Shown here piece after piece: positions 25,800-35,899 of a stretch of 64,000 nucleotides of DNA. The notes under the pieces are model-generated. The model worked only from the letters and a program-made list of their open reading frames with translations, was not told the origin of the DNA and ran no database searches. Origin of the DNA: a virus; the IMG/VR virus record IMGVR_UViG_3300042562_001598, positions 215,149 through 279,148 of that record; one strand, 5' to 3'. Numbering within the stretch: position 1 is the stretch's first letter; the number at the start of each line of letters is the position of its first letter. The translations under genes were made by a program, and so were the position numbers.

Positions 25800-27692
25800 T
25801 TATAATTTTTTACCGTAAGCACTTGTAGGCATAGTTCCCGCTGGTGTCACAGATAATACACCTAAAGCTATTTGTACTTTTCCATTTTCGGCTTCTTCTT
25901 TAGCCATTGCTTTCATTTGAGCGAATTTACTCAATACGTCCAAATTAGGACTACCATCAGGCATTGAACCTGTGGGTACTCCCATTTTTTGTAATTCCTC
26001 TATCGTTCCCATAAAAGCTCTTGATTCAGAATAACCATCAAGTAACTGTGTTGCGAATAATAAAGGTAACGGTATGTCAAAACCGGGGGTTGTTAATAAA
26101 TTTAACAGACCTAATAATTCATCAATTACACTTTTACATTTTCGCCAATCACTAATGAACTTTGCAACAAGAAGTAATAACGATATTAACTTTAATATTA
26201 TTATTAATCGTTTGTCCATTTTTTCTCTAATAATATCAGTAATAATTACTTGTAATAATCTTTGAATATCTTTTTTTATTAGATTAAATAATTCCTCAAC
26301 AAATAAAGCTCCAATTTTGGATATTAAGTTTATTGCAAATTTTTTAAACTGTTTAATAAATTCAACAAATGAATTTATGATATCAGAAATATTTTGACCT
26401 AAAGCTTTTAACATTGTAAAAATAGGTAAAAGTATTTTTGGTGATAATAAAGCGGATATTAAACCTTGAGCAATTAATTTAACAAAATTTAAATCTACAG
26501 CGGCTTGAGCATTAATTGTAAGACCCCATTCTGGGTTATTAGCTAAAACATTAGTTAAATTATCCGCGGCGTCAACAAAATCTTCGTCTTTAACGAATTT
26601 TAAATTACTTAATTCACTTAAGATTGTATCATAATCAACAGGGACTTTAATGTCATCACAACCCTCAAATTCAATAACACCATTTTTAATATTTGTTACT
26701 CTTTGGTCTATTTTTCTTAAATCAACATCCGTAAATTCAAAAAAAGATTCATCAATACCATCAAGTTCAGCTAATTTAGCAATACCACTTACATCAATTT
26801 CATTTCTCCCGTCAAAACAAAGTCCTAAAATTCTTTGAATTAAAATATCTAATTTTGTTTGATTTTCAACATCTCCAAATCCAGCACTCGCTTTCATAGA
26901 AACAGCTCCAGACAACGCTTCCATAATATTAGTCATAATATTATTAGCGTCAACAACTTTAATAGTTTTGTAATAGTCAGACATAAATTGACCAACTTTA
27001 TTAACACCATTAACCCTATTAACTAAATCAACTTTATACCAAGGTCCTGTTTCACCAGCAGGAGTAGTTTCAACATATTGGATGTTAAATAAATCCTGTC
27101 CTGATAAACCTTTATAGTTTTTACCAGTATAATCAACATTATAAGGTTGACCAGATTGTATTCTTTGATATAACTCCCTGTTCATTGCGAAAGGGTATGT
27201 TTGTACATTTATCTGATTTTTTTCATATAAAACATCTCCAGGACTTTCAGTCGGTTTTTTTTTAAGAAGATTTCCTAAATCAATAGAACTTACTTTAATA
27301 TAGTGTGTTCCTCCAGCGTATAATTGTTGTTGGTCACAACCAACAGCGTTTAACGATTCTTTTATTACAATACTAGATATTTTAGGTTCAATATTTTGTA
27401 GTGCTTTAATTAATAGTCTTTTAACATATTTTGTGGTATTACTACCCTGACTAGAACTAGCTTGATTAATATCTAAAAGTTTTTCAAATTGGGTTTTAAT
27501 TCCTTTTTGATAACTTTTAGTTTTATCTTTAATTTTATTTAATTGGTCAGTAACTTCTTTTTTATTTTTTTCAATAGAATCACCAATACCTTTTTTAGTG
27601 TCACTATATTGAGACTTTAACTCACCATAAGCTTTACTCGCTTCAATTTTACTTTGAGCTTTATTAAAGTCGTAGTTTATATCAAATCCCAT
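25800..27692 (-). CDS. Large tail/baseplate protein with hydrophobic C-terminal region
   Basis: 630 residues, unrecognised. The N-terminus is coiled-coil-like (KIKDKTKSYQKGIKTQFEKL). The centre is an ordered domain with Cys and acidic residues. About residues 400-545 contain repeated hydrophobic helices (LIAQGLISALLSPKILLPIF, LIIILKLISLLLLVAKFI) resembling membrane segments. Such a protein in a baseplate operon could be a hub or tail-tube-associated protein that enters the host membrane during injection. This is inference. Confidence 0.6.
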   Translation of the reverse strand: MGFDINYDFNKAQSKIEASKAYGELKSQYSDTKKGIGDSIEKNKKEVTDQLNKIKDKTKSYQKGIKTQFEKLLDINQASSSQGSNTTKYVKRLLIKALQNIEPKISSIVIKESLNAVGCDQQQLYAGGTHYIKVSSIDLGNLLKKKPTESPGDVLYEKNQINVQTYPFAMNRELYQRIQSGQPYNVDYTGKNYKGLSGQDLFNIQYVETTPAGETGPWYKVDLVNRVNGVNKVGQFMSDYYKTIKVVDANNIMTNIMEALSGAVSMKASAGFGDVENQTKLDILIQRILGLCFDGRNEIDVSGIAKLAELDGIDESFFEFTDVDLRKIDQRVTNIKNGVIEFEGCDDIKVPVDYDTILSELSNLKFVKDEDFVDAADNLTNVLANNPEWGLTINAQAAVDLNFVKLIAQGLISALLSPKILLPIFTMLKALGQNISDIINSFVEFIKQFKKFAINLISKIGALFVEELFNLIKKDIQRLLQVIITDIIREKMDKRLIIILKLISLLLLVAKFISDWRKCKSVIDELLGLLNLLTTPGFDIPLPLLFATQLLDGYSESRAFMGTIEELQKMGVPTGSMPDGSPNLDVLSKFAQMKAMAKEEAENGKVQIALGVLSVTPAGTMPTSAYGKKL

Positions 27693-27695
27693 ATA

Positions 27696-28073
27696 TTATT
27701 GTTTTTTAATTTTATATATGTCATCAGAATTTGAAACATCCTTATCTATTAAATTTTTAAGAGTTTCGTCATCAACACCCAAATCCAAGATAGAAAAACT
27801 TTCTTGATTATTATTAGATTTTTCCCACATACTAGACTGTAGTTTAGATAATGTTAATTTTTTTTCAACACAATCATTGATGATTTTTTGTTGTTTCTCA
27901 ATGACAGGACCAATAAGAGTCATATCTTCAGGGTCCTTCATCATTGTCAACATTTTATTTTGAATTCTAATCGCGGTATTTCTTTGTTCAACAAGTTCAT
28001 TGTAAATCTCTTGCATAAGAGATAACATAGAATCTTTAGTTAAATTAATTTCTTTTTTTTTCGGTCTTCCCAT
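27696..28073 (-). CDS. Small hypothetical tail-operon protein
   Basis: 125 residues, helical. It begins MGRPKKKEINLTKDS (an AT-hook-like GRPKK) and has a long helix over residues 20-85. No family assigned. It lies 3 nt upstream of the large baseplate gene. Confidence 0.6.
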   Translation of the reverse strand: MGRPKKKEINLTKDSMLSLMQEIYNELVEQRNTAIRIQNKMLTMMKDPEDMTLIGPVIEKQQKIINDCVEKKLTLSKLQSSMWEKSNNNQESFSILDLGVDDETLKNLIDKDVSNSDDIYKIKKQ

Positions 28074-28128
28074 AATATATAATTACTTACTACTTAATTT
28101 ATTTTTTAATAATTAAAATTAATTCGTT

Positions 28129-28878
28129 TTATTTAACCATATTTTGAATTAAATCATAATACATATATTTGTATCGTTTCATCGAACCTCTTACCTCTTT
28201 GGTTGTTAAATTTGTCATTTCTCTTAATGACAATAAAATAATATTTTTATTAAATTTATTATTATCATTACCAATAAATATTTGTTCATAGTTACCAAAA
28301 ATATCATATAAAGCTTGACCTAACTTAACTTCATTTTCTGTTAAGTTATTGTTTTTAAGTGTTGTATCTAACTCTAATAAGAATTTTGCAATAACATTTC
28401 CGGAATCTAAAGAATCGTTCTCAATACTATATGAAAACATTTCATCATTTTCTATACTTGATGAAATGTCCTCATAAGAAATTTTTCTATTAGTCTCCTT
28501 TTGGTCTTTAATAATTTGTCCCATTAAGTAATTCTTACAAATGGTTCCAAAATAAGAATACGCCTTTTTTTCCTTGTCCGGTTTAAACTTATCTATTTTA
28601 GTCATTAAAAACGAGTGAGTATCTACATGAATATCATTGAAATCCATATCTTTTCTGTATAATTTGTATCGTCTAATAATTGACGATATCATCTTATCTA
28701 AAGGTTTTTTTAAAAAATCGTTATAAATTTTATTTTTTTCTTCATATGTTTTAGCATTTAGAAAATCTATAACTGCCAACTCTTCCCTAATATCAAAATA
28801 GTTAGTTTGAGTTGGCTTTCTACCTTTCTTTTTTAACTCAACAATTGTTATACCTGTCAAATTAATTTCAAGATTCAT
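28129..28878 (-). CDS. Late-transcription sigma factor (gp55-like)
   Basis: 249 residues. KMISSIIRRYKLYRKDMDFN through YSYFGTICKNYLMGQIIKDQ (about residues 57-126) looks like sigma-70 region 2, the part that binds core polymerase and the -10 element. T4 gp55 is a similarly small sigma that reads TATAAATA late promoters. The C-terminal helices (EMTNLTTKEVRGSMKRYKYM) would fit a second DNA-contacting or clamp-binding part. The recurring AT dyads at the head and tail genes are the likely targets. Confidence 0.72.
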   Translation of the reverse strand: MNLEINLTGITIVELKKKGRKPTQTNYFDIREELAVIDFLNAKTYEEKNKIYNDFLKKPLDKMISSIIRRYKLYRKDMDFNDIHVDTHSFLMTKIDKFKPDKEKKAYSYFGTICKNYLMGQIIKDQKETNRKISYEDISSSIENDEMFSYSIENDSLDSGNVIAKFLLELDTTLKNNNLTENEVKLGQALYDIFGNYEQIFIGNDNNKFNKNIILLSLREMTNLTTKEVRGSMKRYKYMYYDLIQNMVK

Positions 28879-29690
28879 TAAACTTCTTGTGGTTCGTAAC
28901 TTAACGACCTGTCATTTGTGAAGAAGTATTCTTTTTTGGCTGAATCAATCCAAAATTTAACTTCGTCATTGGTTAATGTGGTTTCACCATTTTTATAATT
29001 CCAAAAAATAGAACCTTGTCTTAAATTAACATGCTTGTATCCAATTCTTGGGATAGACATAATCTTAACAGCATTATGTGTTAATCTCAATAAAAATTCA
29101 TATCCAAAAGTTAATTTAAAAGATGATTTTAATTTTCCAAATTCAAGGAAAGTTTCTTTCTTAATTACCATTCCAGATGTTTGGAAATTTTGATAATCGT
29201 GTAAAGTTTCATTAGTTAAAATACCCATTTCAGATGTAAAGTTAGCTGCGAATGTTGCTTCATTTGTAAATCCAGCAAAAACACCTTTCTCGTCCGTATC
29301 AATTACAACTGGTAAAAATACAGATACTTCAGGGTAAGCTTCGGAATATTTAACAACATTTTTAACCCAAATATTTGAATATTCATCATCAAATTCAAAC
29401 AATGTAACCCATTTAGAGGTTGCTAAACTAACTCCGTGGTTAATTTGGTCAGCATAATTAGGTTCATTAGTCCATTCATGTTTAACAACATTTAAATCAC
29501 CAAAATTAAAATTATTAAGGTAATCGACTAAATAAGTTTCATTAGTATGAACAATAACAAGTTCGTTTATCGCAACTTTTTGAGTTTTTAATGACTCAAT
29601 ACATTTTTCAAAGTAATCTACAAATCCAATAGTTTTACCTGATTTTATTGGTAATATAACCGAAATACTAAAAGTGTTTTTATTTTCCAT
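28878..29690 (-). CDS. Glycosyltransferase family 2
   Basis: GT-A sugar transferase. SVILPIKSGKTIGFVDYFEK opens the fold, VTLFEFDDEYS (about residues 97-107) holds the metal-binding acids, and a typical C-terminal half follows. The ATG at 29690 is used; a TTG 12 nt upstream overlaps the preceding stop. It starts the sugar island at its downstream end and shares the TAA/TG junction with the next gene. Confidence 0.8.
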   Translation of the reverse strand: MENKNTFSISVILPIKSGKTIGFVDYFEKCIESLKTQKVAINELVIVHTNETYLVDYLNNFNFGDLNVVKHEWTNEPNYADQINHGVSLATSKWVTLFEFDDEYSNIWVKNVVKYSEAYPEVSVFLPVVIDTDEKGVFAGFTNEATFAANFTSEMGILTNETLHDYQNFQTSGMVIKKETFLEFGKLKSSFKLTFGYEFLLRLTHNAVKIMSIPRIGYKHVNLRQGSIFWNYKNGETTLTNDEVKFWIDSAKKEYFFTNDRSLSYEPQEV

Positions 29691-29691
29691 A

Positions 29692-30753
29692 TTATTCTTC
29701 AATTGTGTTTAGTTTAGGTAATTGTTCTTCAAATGAGTTTAATCTTGTTGAAATATAACCCTCAAATAAAGTAACCACTTGTTTATTAAAATTTTCAGTT
29801 GTTGGTAAATTCTCAACAGTTTTTAACATTTCAGTTTCCAACTCTTCATTTACATTATCTTCTAACCAATTTTGTAAAAAGTCAGCAATATAATCAACCA
29901 TTTGATTTTTATTATTAATCCAAACTCCGTTAGTTTCTGTCATCCATTCCGGTACTAAATTAGGTGCTAAACCTAAAACAGGAACATTTGATTTCATTGA
30001 TTCTAATGGGTAAGTACCATAACCACTTGTTTCATCAATCCATACAGATAAGAAACATTCGTTAAGAGCTCCAGCAAATTCTTTTTCAGATAAACCTCTC
30101 ATATCTCTAAAAGTTATCCATCTATATTGTGGAAATTTAATATAAAAAGCTTTAATTACATTAATAGAATCTCTTTGTTCTCTTGAATGAATAGCAATCA
30201 TTGGTTTTGCAGGTAGAGTATGTGGTTTGAAACTGTCAGAAATAACAGGTTCTAAAATATCAAAAGAAACATTTCTCATAACATTCTCAATAAATTCTTT
30301 TTGTTTTGCGGATGTTGTAATACATTTAAAGAAACCTAATTGAGACCATGTTTGTCCTGGTTGTAATGTTTCTAAAATATGGTCGTAAGCTTGACATAAT
30401 ACAATTTTACCACAAGGTAATTTTGAAATTTGTTCCATTATAAAACCATAAAGTTCAGGTAAAACAATAAAATCTTCCGGAGAAACTTCCAAGTTTTGTC
30501 CTTCAATTGCTGTATGAGGTAGTTCCATATACTCAGTTCCTAACCATTCACCAACACCTACATAATCCGGTTTTTCGTGCAACATAATAGGGTTGTAACC
30601 ATTATTTTTTAACGCCATAGCTAATTTGTAGATATAGGTTAAAGACGCTTTTGCGTTTCCTTTAGTGTCTTGAACTAGAAGATAAATCCTTGATTTCTTA
30701 TTCTTCATGTTTTCAATTGACAATTCTAATTTTGAAATTTGTTCTTGTGTCAT
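29692..30753 (-). CDS. Glycosyltransferase, GT4-like
   Basis: 353 residues. The N-terminal Rossmann-type half has SRIYLLVQDTKGNAKASLTY. The C-terminal half has LSVWIDETSGYGTYPLESM, the acidic plus Gly region where GT-B enzymes bind the nucleotide sugar, and then NVPVLGLAPNLVPEWM. Donor and acceptor are unknown. It forms a pair with the adjoining GT2. Confidence 0.75.
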   Translation of the reverse strand: MTQEQISKLELSIENMKNKKSRIYLLVQDTKGNAKASLTYIYKLAMALKNNGYNPIMLHEKPDYVGVGEWLGTEYMELPHTAIEGQNLEVSPEDFIVLPELYGFIMEQISKLPCGKIVLCQAYDHILETLQPGQTWSQLGFFKCITTSAKQKEFIENVMRNVSFDILEPVISDSFKPHTLPAKPMIAIHSREQRDSINVIKAFYIKFPQYRWITFRDMRGLSEKEFAGALNECFLSVWIDETSGYGTYPLESMKSNVPVLGLAPNLVPEWMTETNGVWINNKNQMVDYIADFLQNWLEDNVNEELETEMLKTVENLPTTENFNKQVVTLFEGYISTRLNSFEEQLPKLNTIEE

Positions 30754-30759
30754 TTTTAG

Positions 30760-31032
30760 TTAATATTTATTTATTAATTTTTTATTTAATAGTGTGTTAA
30801 ACGCTAACTTGAAGGGAATAGATAATTCATTACTTTTAACACCTAAATTTTCGTCAATCTCATCACTTTCAGTCATGATTACCTCTAACATTAATTTTAC
30901 CGTTTCATATTTGATAATACTAATATGATTAACATCCGTATCTCCAGTAAATTTTACGTCTTGTTTAACCTGTAAATATTCATCAACTTTATCTAAATCA
31001 ATAAAATAATGTTCGTTTAAAATTTTTAACAT
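30760..31032 (-). CDS. Small hypothetical protein
   Basis: 90 residues, acidic and helical, unrecognised. It overlaps the upstream HAD-like gene by 7 nt and the next gene follows 7 nt on. Confidence 0.6.
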   Translation of the reverse strand: MLKILNEHYFIDLDKVDEYLQVKQDVKFTGDTDVNHISIIKYETVKLMLEVIMTESDEIDENLGVKSNELSIPFKLAFNTLLNKKLINKY

Positions 31033-31628
31033 TTTGTTATTTCTTTAATTTTTTCACTCAATTCAATTATTGAAGTTATTGTATGAGTGGAGTTTATTTC
31101 CTTATTATATTCTGTCTCAAATTTTATGACTTTTTTATTTTCAGGATATTCTAATAATAAGTCAGGATTTGATGTAAGTAAAACATCAATTTCATCCCAC
31201 ATAGAATTAATTGTTAAATTACTGTAAAATTTTACTTTTTCTAATTGACACCCAAATTTAGATAAGAAAAACAACGATGCAGGTTTAGATTTTCCTATCT
31301 CATCCGAAACAACACAAAAGTCGTGTTCGTCTCTTAATTGGACATAAATATCATTTAAGGTGTTAAATGTTGCGTATTCTGTTGATTGTGAATGGCCAAA
31401 TATTTCCATAGGGAATTCTTCATATAAGAATGAATATAACTCATCATCATCAACAAAAGTAAAATGATTTTGTAAATTTAACGAATTCACTGGGGTTGTT
31501 ATTTCATACTTAAAAGTGTCTGAATCTTCAAGGCCTTCAGTCTTATCAATCATAAATTTTTGATAAGTTTGCTCAATCTTATCTAAAGTATTTCGTAATA
31601 CTCCATTAATTTCAATACCTATTCTCAT
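31026..31628 (-). CDS. Degenerate HAD-like protein
   Basis: 200 residues. MRIGIEINGVLRNTLDKI sits where a HAD phosphatase would have DxDGVL, but both catalytic Asp are replaced (Glu-Ile-Asn). FCVVSDEIGKSKPASLFFLS resembles motif II/III, and DEIDVLLTSNPDLL resembles motif IV. It is probably catalytically dead or binds a ligand or protein. Confidence 0.5.
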   Translation of the reverse strand: MRIGIEINGVLRNTLDKIEQTYQKFMIDKTEGLEDSDTFKYEITTPVNSLNLQNHFTFVDDDELYSFLYEEFPMEIFGHSQSTEYATFNTLNDIYVQLRDEHDFCVVSDEIGKSKPASLFFLSKFGCQLEKVKFYSNLTINSMWDEIDVLLTSNPDLLLEYPENKKVIKFETEYNKEINSTHTITSIIELSEKIKEITKC

Positions 31629-31707
31629 TGTTAATTTTTTATATTTAATGAATAAATGAATAGTTTTTTTAATAAAATTTTCAGATATTAATGTTAATAT
31701 AATAAAA

Positions 31708-31739
31708 AAACCCCATAAATCAAGTAGCTATGGGGTTTT
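31708..31739 (-). terminator. Terminator after phoH
   Basis: An AAACCCCATA / TATGGGGTTT stem is followed on the minus strand by a T-run. Confidence 0.85.
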
Positions 31740-31755
31740 AAATAATAAAAATATT

Positions 31756-32496
31756 TTATTGTTCTTCGTATTTTGTTAATATTTTACTGATTAATGGGTT
31801 TCTAACGATATCTTTTTTATCTTTGAACTCAAAAACTGCGATTGAATCGTTATCTCTAAATTTATCAATTGCGTCCCATAAACCACTTTGTTTTTTATCT
31901 CTATACTTATCGGATTGTTCAATATCTCCGGAGATAAAAAATTTACTATTGTAACCAATTCTAGTTAATAATAATTTCATTTGACTTGGTGACGCATTTT
32001 GACCTTCTTCAAATAATAGTATTGAATTATCAATATTCATTCCTCTCATAAATGCTAAAGCAAAAACTTCAATAACTTCAATCTCTTTAAGTTTTTCTCT
32101 ATTTTCCTTTCCAATGATTTTATTTAATAAATAATATGATGGGAAAATATAAGGGTCCAATTTTTCTTCAACATTACCAGGAAGACTTCCTAATTTTTCT
32201 TCTGCTTCTACAGCTGGTCTAACAATGATAATTTTTTCATAAGGACTCGTTGGGTCGGCAATCAAATCAACGGCTGCCTTCATAGTTATATAACTTTTTC
32301 CAACACCGGCTGGACCTGAACATATTGTTATTTCATTCTCTATTAATGTTTCATAATATCGTTTTTGATTTTCAGTTAAAAACTTGTCTTTAGTTCTTCG
32401 TTTTATTATTTGAGCAATCAATTCTTTTTTGTTAACAATTTTTTTAGGTTCATCATTTGATGGTCCTTGTTGAGTCGGCTTTTTAGCTCTTGTCAT
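31756..32496 (-). CDS. phoH: PhoH-like ATPase
   Basis: Single-domain P-loop NTPase of the PhoH family, common in marine and T4-like phages; its role is debated (RNA metabolism or phosphate starvation). Walker A GPAGVGKS is at residues 61-68. The Walker B-type motif reads ILLFEEGQNASPSQMKLLL instead of the usual DEAQN. The ATG at 32496 was chosen because the longer start at 32523 lies inside the preceding gene. Confidence 0.88.
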   Translation of the reverse strand: MTRAKKPTQQGPSNDEPKKIVNKKELIAQIIKRRTKDKFLTENQKRYYETLIENEITICSGPAGVGKSYITMKAAVDLIADPTSPYEKIIIVRPAVEAEEKLGSLPGNVEEKLDPYIFPSYYLLNKIIGKENREKLKEIEVIEVFALAFMRGMNIDNSILLFEEGQNASPSQMKLLLTRIGYNSKFFISGDIEQSDKYRDKKQSGLWDAIDKFRDNDSIAVFEFKDKKDIVRNPLISKILTKYEEQ

Positions 32497-32506
32497 AATT
32501 TTTAGT

Positions 32507-33493
32507 TTAAGTTTTATAAACATTCAACCAATACTCTACCATTTCATCTAACATACTCTCAAAAGTATAATCGTGAGACCATCCGGTCGTATTGATTAAT
32601 TTGGTTGAATCGCCTTTAAGATTATGAAGTTCTTCAGGTCTTAAAAACTTTTCATCTTGTTTAACATAAATAGTCCAATCTAAATTTAATTTATTAAAAA
32701 CATACTCACATAAATCTTTTACTGAATGAGAAATACCTGTTGAACATACATAATCGTCAGGTTTATCCAATTGTAGAATTTCCCACATCGCTTTAACATA
32801 GTCCTTCGCATGACCCCAATCTCTGGTTGCATCTAAATTACCTAATTTTAATTCATTAGATAATCCGAGTTTAATTTTTACCGCTTCCTTACATACTTTA
32901 TTTGTAACAAAATTCGTACCTCTTCTTGGTGATTCGTGATTAAATAATATCCCGTTTGAGATAAACATTCCGTAGGAATTTCTATAGTTTCTACAAATGT
33001 TATAACTAAAAACCTTTGCACAACCATAAGGCGATACTGGATTAAGGGGTGTTGTTTCTCTTTGGAAACCGTCAGAATCTATTGAATTACCGAACATCTC
33101 TGAAGATGAGGCTTGGTATATCTTCGTATTTGGTTTAATTAATTTAACGGCTTCTAATATATTTAGGGTTCCAATTCCTGTGACATTAGCGGTATATAAT
33201 GGCTGGTCAAATGAAATTCTAACATGTGATTGAGCAGCTAGATTATATATTTCATCGGGTTGTGATTCTTGTATTACACGTATTAATGATGCTAAATCTG
33301 TTAAATCAGCATAGTGTAACTTAAGTTTATCATAAACATTATTTAATCTTGAAGTCTGATTTTCAGAAACAGAATTTCGTTTTAATGTTCCGTGAACTTC
33401 ATATCCTTTCTCAAGTAATAATTCAGATAGGTAGGACCCATCTTGACCATTAATCCCAAATATTAGGGCGATTTTATTTTCGTATATTTTCAT
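32507..33493 (-). CDS. gmd: GDP-mannose 4,6-dehydratase
   Basis: First step of GDP-L-fucose (or GDP-rhamnose-type) synthesis from GDP-mannose. The Rossmann motif GINGQDGSYL (residues 13-22), the YNLAAQSHV loop, the SSSEMFG segment and the catalytic YxxxK in SPYGCAKV are all present. Length 328 is normal. The next gene, overlapping by 20 nt, is the fucose synthase, so the two steps are co-expressed. Confidence 0.94.
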   Translation of the reverse strand: MKIYENKIALIFGINGQDGSYLSELLLEKGYEVHGTLKRNSVSENQTSRLNNVYDKLKLHYADLTDLASLIRVIQESQPDEIYNLAAQSHVRISFDQPLYTANVTGIGTLNILEAVKLIKPNTKIYQASSSEMFGNSIDSDGFQRETTPLNPVSPYGCAKVFSYNICRNYRNSYGMFISNGILFNHESPRRGTNFVTNKVCKEAVKIKLGLSNELKLGNLDATRDWGHAKDYVKAMWEILQLDKPDDYVCSTGISHSVKDLCEYVFNKLNLDWTIYVKQDEKFLRPEELHNLKGDSTKLINTTGWSHDYTFESMLDEMVEYWLNVYKT

Positions 33494-34376
33494 AATTTTG
33501 ATTAAACCAATTAATTGTTTCTTTTACCCCTTCTTCTATTGGTGTGAATTTGAAATCCGGTAAATAAGATTTTAATTTACTATTATCTGAAGGTTTTCTA
33601 AATTGACCATCAGGTTTTGTATCATCAAAAATAACTTTACCCTTAAAATTAAATTCTTTTACCAATAAATCAACTAAATTAATAATACTTATTTCTTGAG
33701 AAGGACTAAAGATTATTGGTTCAGATTCATTATAATTTTCTACAGCCCATTCCGATAAACGAGCAACATCTTTAGAAAAAATAAACTCCCTTAACGGTTT
33801 TCCTGAACCCCAAACTGTAAAATCTGAATTATTTTTTTTAGCTAAATATATTTTATGGATTAACATCGGTATAACGTGACCATGTTCTAATGAAAAGTTA
33901 TCATTAGGGCCATAAATATTAGTAGGTATAACAGAAGTATAGTTAAGACCATATTGTTCTCTATATGCTCTTATTTGAACGTCAGCCATTCTTTTAGCAT
34001 AAGCATAAGGGTAATTAGAAAAGTGTGGTTCACCTAAATGAATTTTATCTTCAGTTAATGGATAACTAACATTATCAGGGAATACGCATGTAGATAAAAA
34101 ACAAACCAAATTTTTAACATTTGATTTTCTTGCCGATTCAATAACATTAGTGTTAATCATTATGTTATCGTAAAAATATTCACCTTTATAATTCATATTA
34201 CCACCAACACCACCAACTTTACCAGCACAATGAATAACATGTGTAGGTTTTTCCGTGTTGAACATTCCAAGAGTATCGGAGGGGTTTATTAGATTAATTT
34301 CACGACCGATTTTAATATCTGATATTATTGATGACCCAACTAACCCATTTGAACCTGTAACCAAAAGTTTTTTCAT
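33474..34376 (-). CDS. fcl: GDP-L-fucose synthase
   Basis: Epimerase/reductase that turns the Gmd product into GDP-L-fucose. VTGSNGLVGSS (6-16) is the NADP motif, VIHCAGKVGG and YPYAYAKRMADVQ (YxxxK) form the active site, and NIYGPNDNF is typical. Length 300 fits the family. Its overlap with gmd supports a working pathway; GDP-fucose would feed the neighbouring glycosyltransferases. Confidence 0.92.
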   Translation of the reverse strand: MKKLLVTGSNGLVGSSIISDIKIGREINLINPSDTLGMFNTEKPTHVIHCAGKVGGVGGNMNYKGEYFYDNIMINTNVIESARKSNVKNLVCFLSTCVFPDNVSYPLTEDKIHLGEPHFSNYPYAYAKRMADVQIRAYREQYGLNYTSVIPTNIYGPNDNFSLEHGHVIPMLIHKIYLAKKNNSDFTVWGSGKPLREFIFSKDVARLSEWAVENYNESEPIIFSPSQEISIINLVDLLVKEFNFKGKVIFDDTKPDGQFRKPSDNSKLKSYLPDFKFTPIEEGVKETINWFNQNYENIRK

Positions 34377-34382
34377 ATTATT

Positions 34383-35147
34383 TTATTTATAAATTTCATA
34401 AAATTTATTAACAGAATTCAGAACATTTTCACATTTAATAACTTCATAAGTTATTATTTTACCATATTTTAATTTTTTAATATGGTTAGAAAAGTTAATA
34501 TGAAAATTAAAATTTTTAATTATTTCTAATTTATTTTCCGATATATGAATATGGTTAATGTATGTATAATATTTTTCAAAATCAATTATTGGGTCAGAAT
34601 TCTCTAAAATAATATTATGAGTATCAATCATAGTTTTTATATTATTTAGTTTATTTTTAGTAATAAACTCAACAATTTCAGATACTGTGAAAAAATAGTC
34701 TCCACCATATATTTTTGAATTAGGTTCTATTGAGATTTGTATCCCAGTTCCTTCCAAAATAAGGTCTAATTCTTTAAAAACTTTAGTTAAATGTTCTTCC
34801 CATCCTTCATATTTTTTTCTAAGTCCAGGTGACCCAAAAACTAAAATTTTTGAGGATAATAGTTTAGAAATTTCAATTAATCTTTTAAAGTGATTAATAA
34901 AAATGTCATCATCTTTAATACCATCACATTTAACACCATAGAATAATGATTGTAATGATTCTAATCTAATATCTTTAGAATTTAATATTTTTTTATACTC
35001 AATGATTTTATTATCCGATAAGTTTTCCCAAGAAGCTAGTTTTGTTAATACACCTTCAATATTAAAAATACCTATTTTTTTTATTTCATCAAATATTATT
35101 TCAGACTCTTCATTATCCCACGCAAAATTACTTAATGATAAGTTCAT
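34383..35147 (-). CDS. Sugar phosphate isomerase/epimerase-like TIM barrel
   Basis: 254 residues resembling the AP-endonuclease-2 / xylose isomerase-like barrel. ISIEPNSKIYGGDYFFTV (about 137-154), TMIDTHNI (about 172-179), HIHISE (about 198-203) and the late YEVIKCE carry the metal-binding Glu, Asp and His pattern. The substrate is probably a sugar. It overlaps the upstream SDR gene by 20 nt, suggesting successive steps. Confidence 0.68.
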   Translation of the reverse strand: MNLSLSNFAWDNEESEIIFDEIKKIGIFNIEGVLTKLASWENLSDNKIIEYKKILNSKDIRLESLQSLFYGVKCDGIKDDDIFINHFKRLIEISKLLSSKILVFGSPGLRKKYEGWEEHLTKVFKELDLILEGTGIQISIEPNSKIYGGDYFFTVSEIVEFITKNKLNNIKTMIDTHNIILENSDPIIDFEKYYTYINHIHISENKLEIIKNFNFHINFSNHIKKLKYGKIITYEVIKCENVLNSVNKFYEIYK

Positions 35148-35895
35148 TTATTAATTCTTTAATTTCTGTTAATATATCTTCTTTCGTGTAAGAATAATCA
35201 TTTTTTGAGAATTTTGTAGTATAATCATAGACGATTTTATTTTCTAAAAAACTAACTTTATCTATTAAAGATGGGAACAATTTTATTATTTCTGAAGAAT
35301 CTATAGGTTCTGGAAATAAATTAAAAATTATATCATTAGGATATAATTTTGAATATTCTACAATATCATTAGATAATTTATTTAAGTTATACCACTGATA
35401 TGAAGAATTAGAATTTATTGATTCAACATTATTACCATTAATCAAATCAAATAATATGTTTTTTTTTATTTTTTTATTAAAAAGAGCTGGTAAACGAAAA
35501 ATTTTTAAATCATCAGTTTTTATAAATTCCTTAATTAATACCTCAAACAGATATCTATTATTACCATAACTTAAATCTCGTATTATAGGTGTTATATTCT
35601 CATTTGATTTTAATTGAGTATTACTATACACATCAATAGTTGAGATTAGTATTACTTTAGAAAATTTCTTATCTTTAATTAAATTAATAATGTTTAACAT
35701 ATTCTCAAAATCACCAGTTGGGTTTTTATTAACTAACCATTTAGTCGCTGGTAAACAAGTTAAGTACAATTCTGAACCATCTTCCACAATTTTTGGAAAA
35801 TCAATTATATTAGAGCTATTAAAAGTTAAGTCAAAATTAATTGTTTCACATAAAGTTGAACCAACTAAACCGGTATTACCTATTATTATTTTCAT
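35128..35895 (-). CDS. Short-chain NAD-dependent sugar epimerase/dehydratase-like protein
   Basis: 255 residues. IIIGNTGLVGSTL is a Rossmann motif, ISTIDVYSN is the usual strand-5 serine/threonine segment, and SYGNNRYLFE occupies the YxxxK position with Arg instead of Lys. The changed catalytic Lys suggests altered or weak chemistry. It sits between the FAD oxidoreductase and the TIM-barrel genes, as a probable sugar-modifying trio. Confidence 0.7.
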   Translation of the reverse strand: MKIIIGNTGLVGSTLCETINFDLTFNSSNIIDFPKIVEDGSELYLTCLPATKWLVNKNPTGDFENMLNIINLIKDKKFSKVILISTIDVYSNTQLKSNENITPIIRDLSYGNNRYLFEVLIKEFIKTDDLKIFRLPALFNKKIKKNILFDLINGNNVESINSNSSYQWYNLNKLSNDIVEYSKLYPNDIIFNLFPEPIDSSEIIKLFPSLIDKVSFLENKIVYDYTTKFSKNDYSYTKEDILTEIKELINELIIK

Positions 35896-35899
35896 TAAA

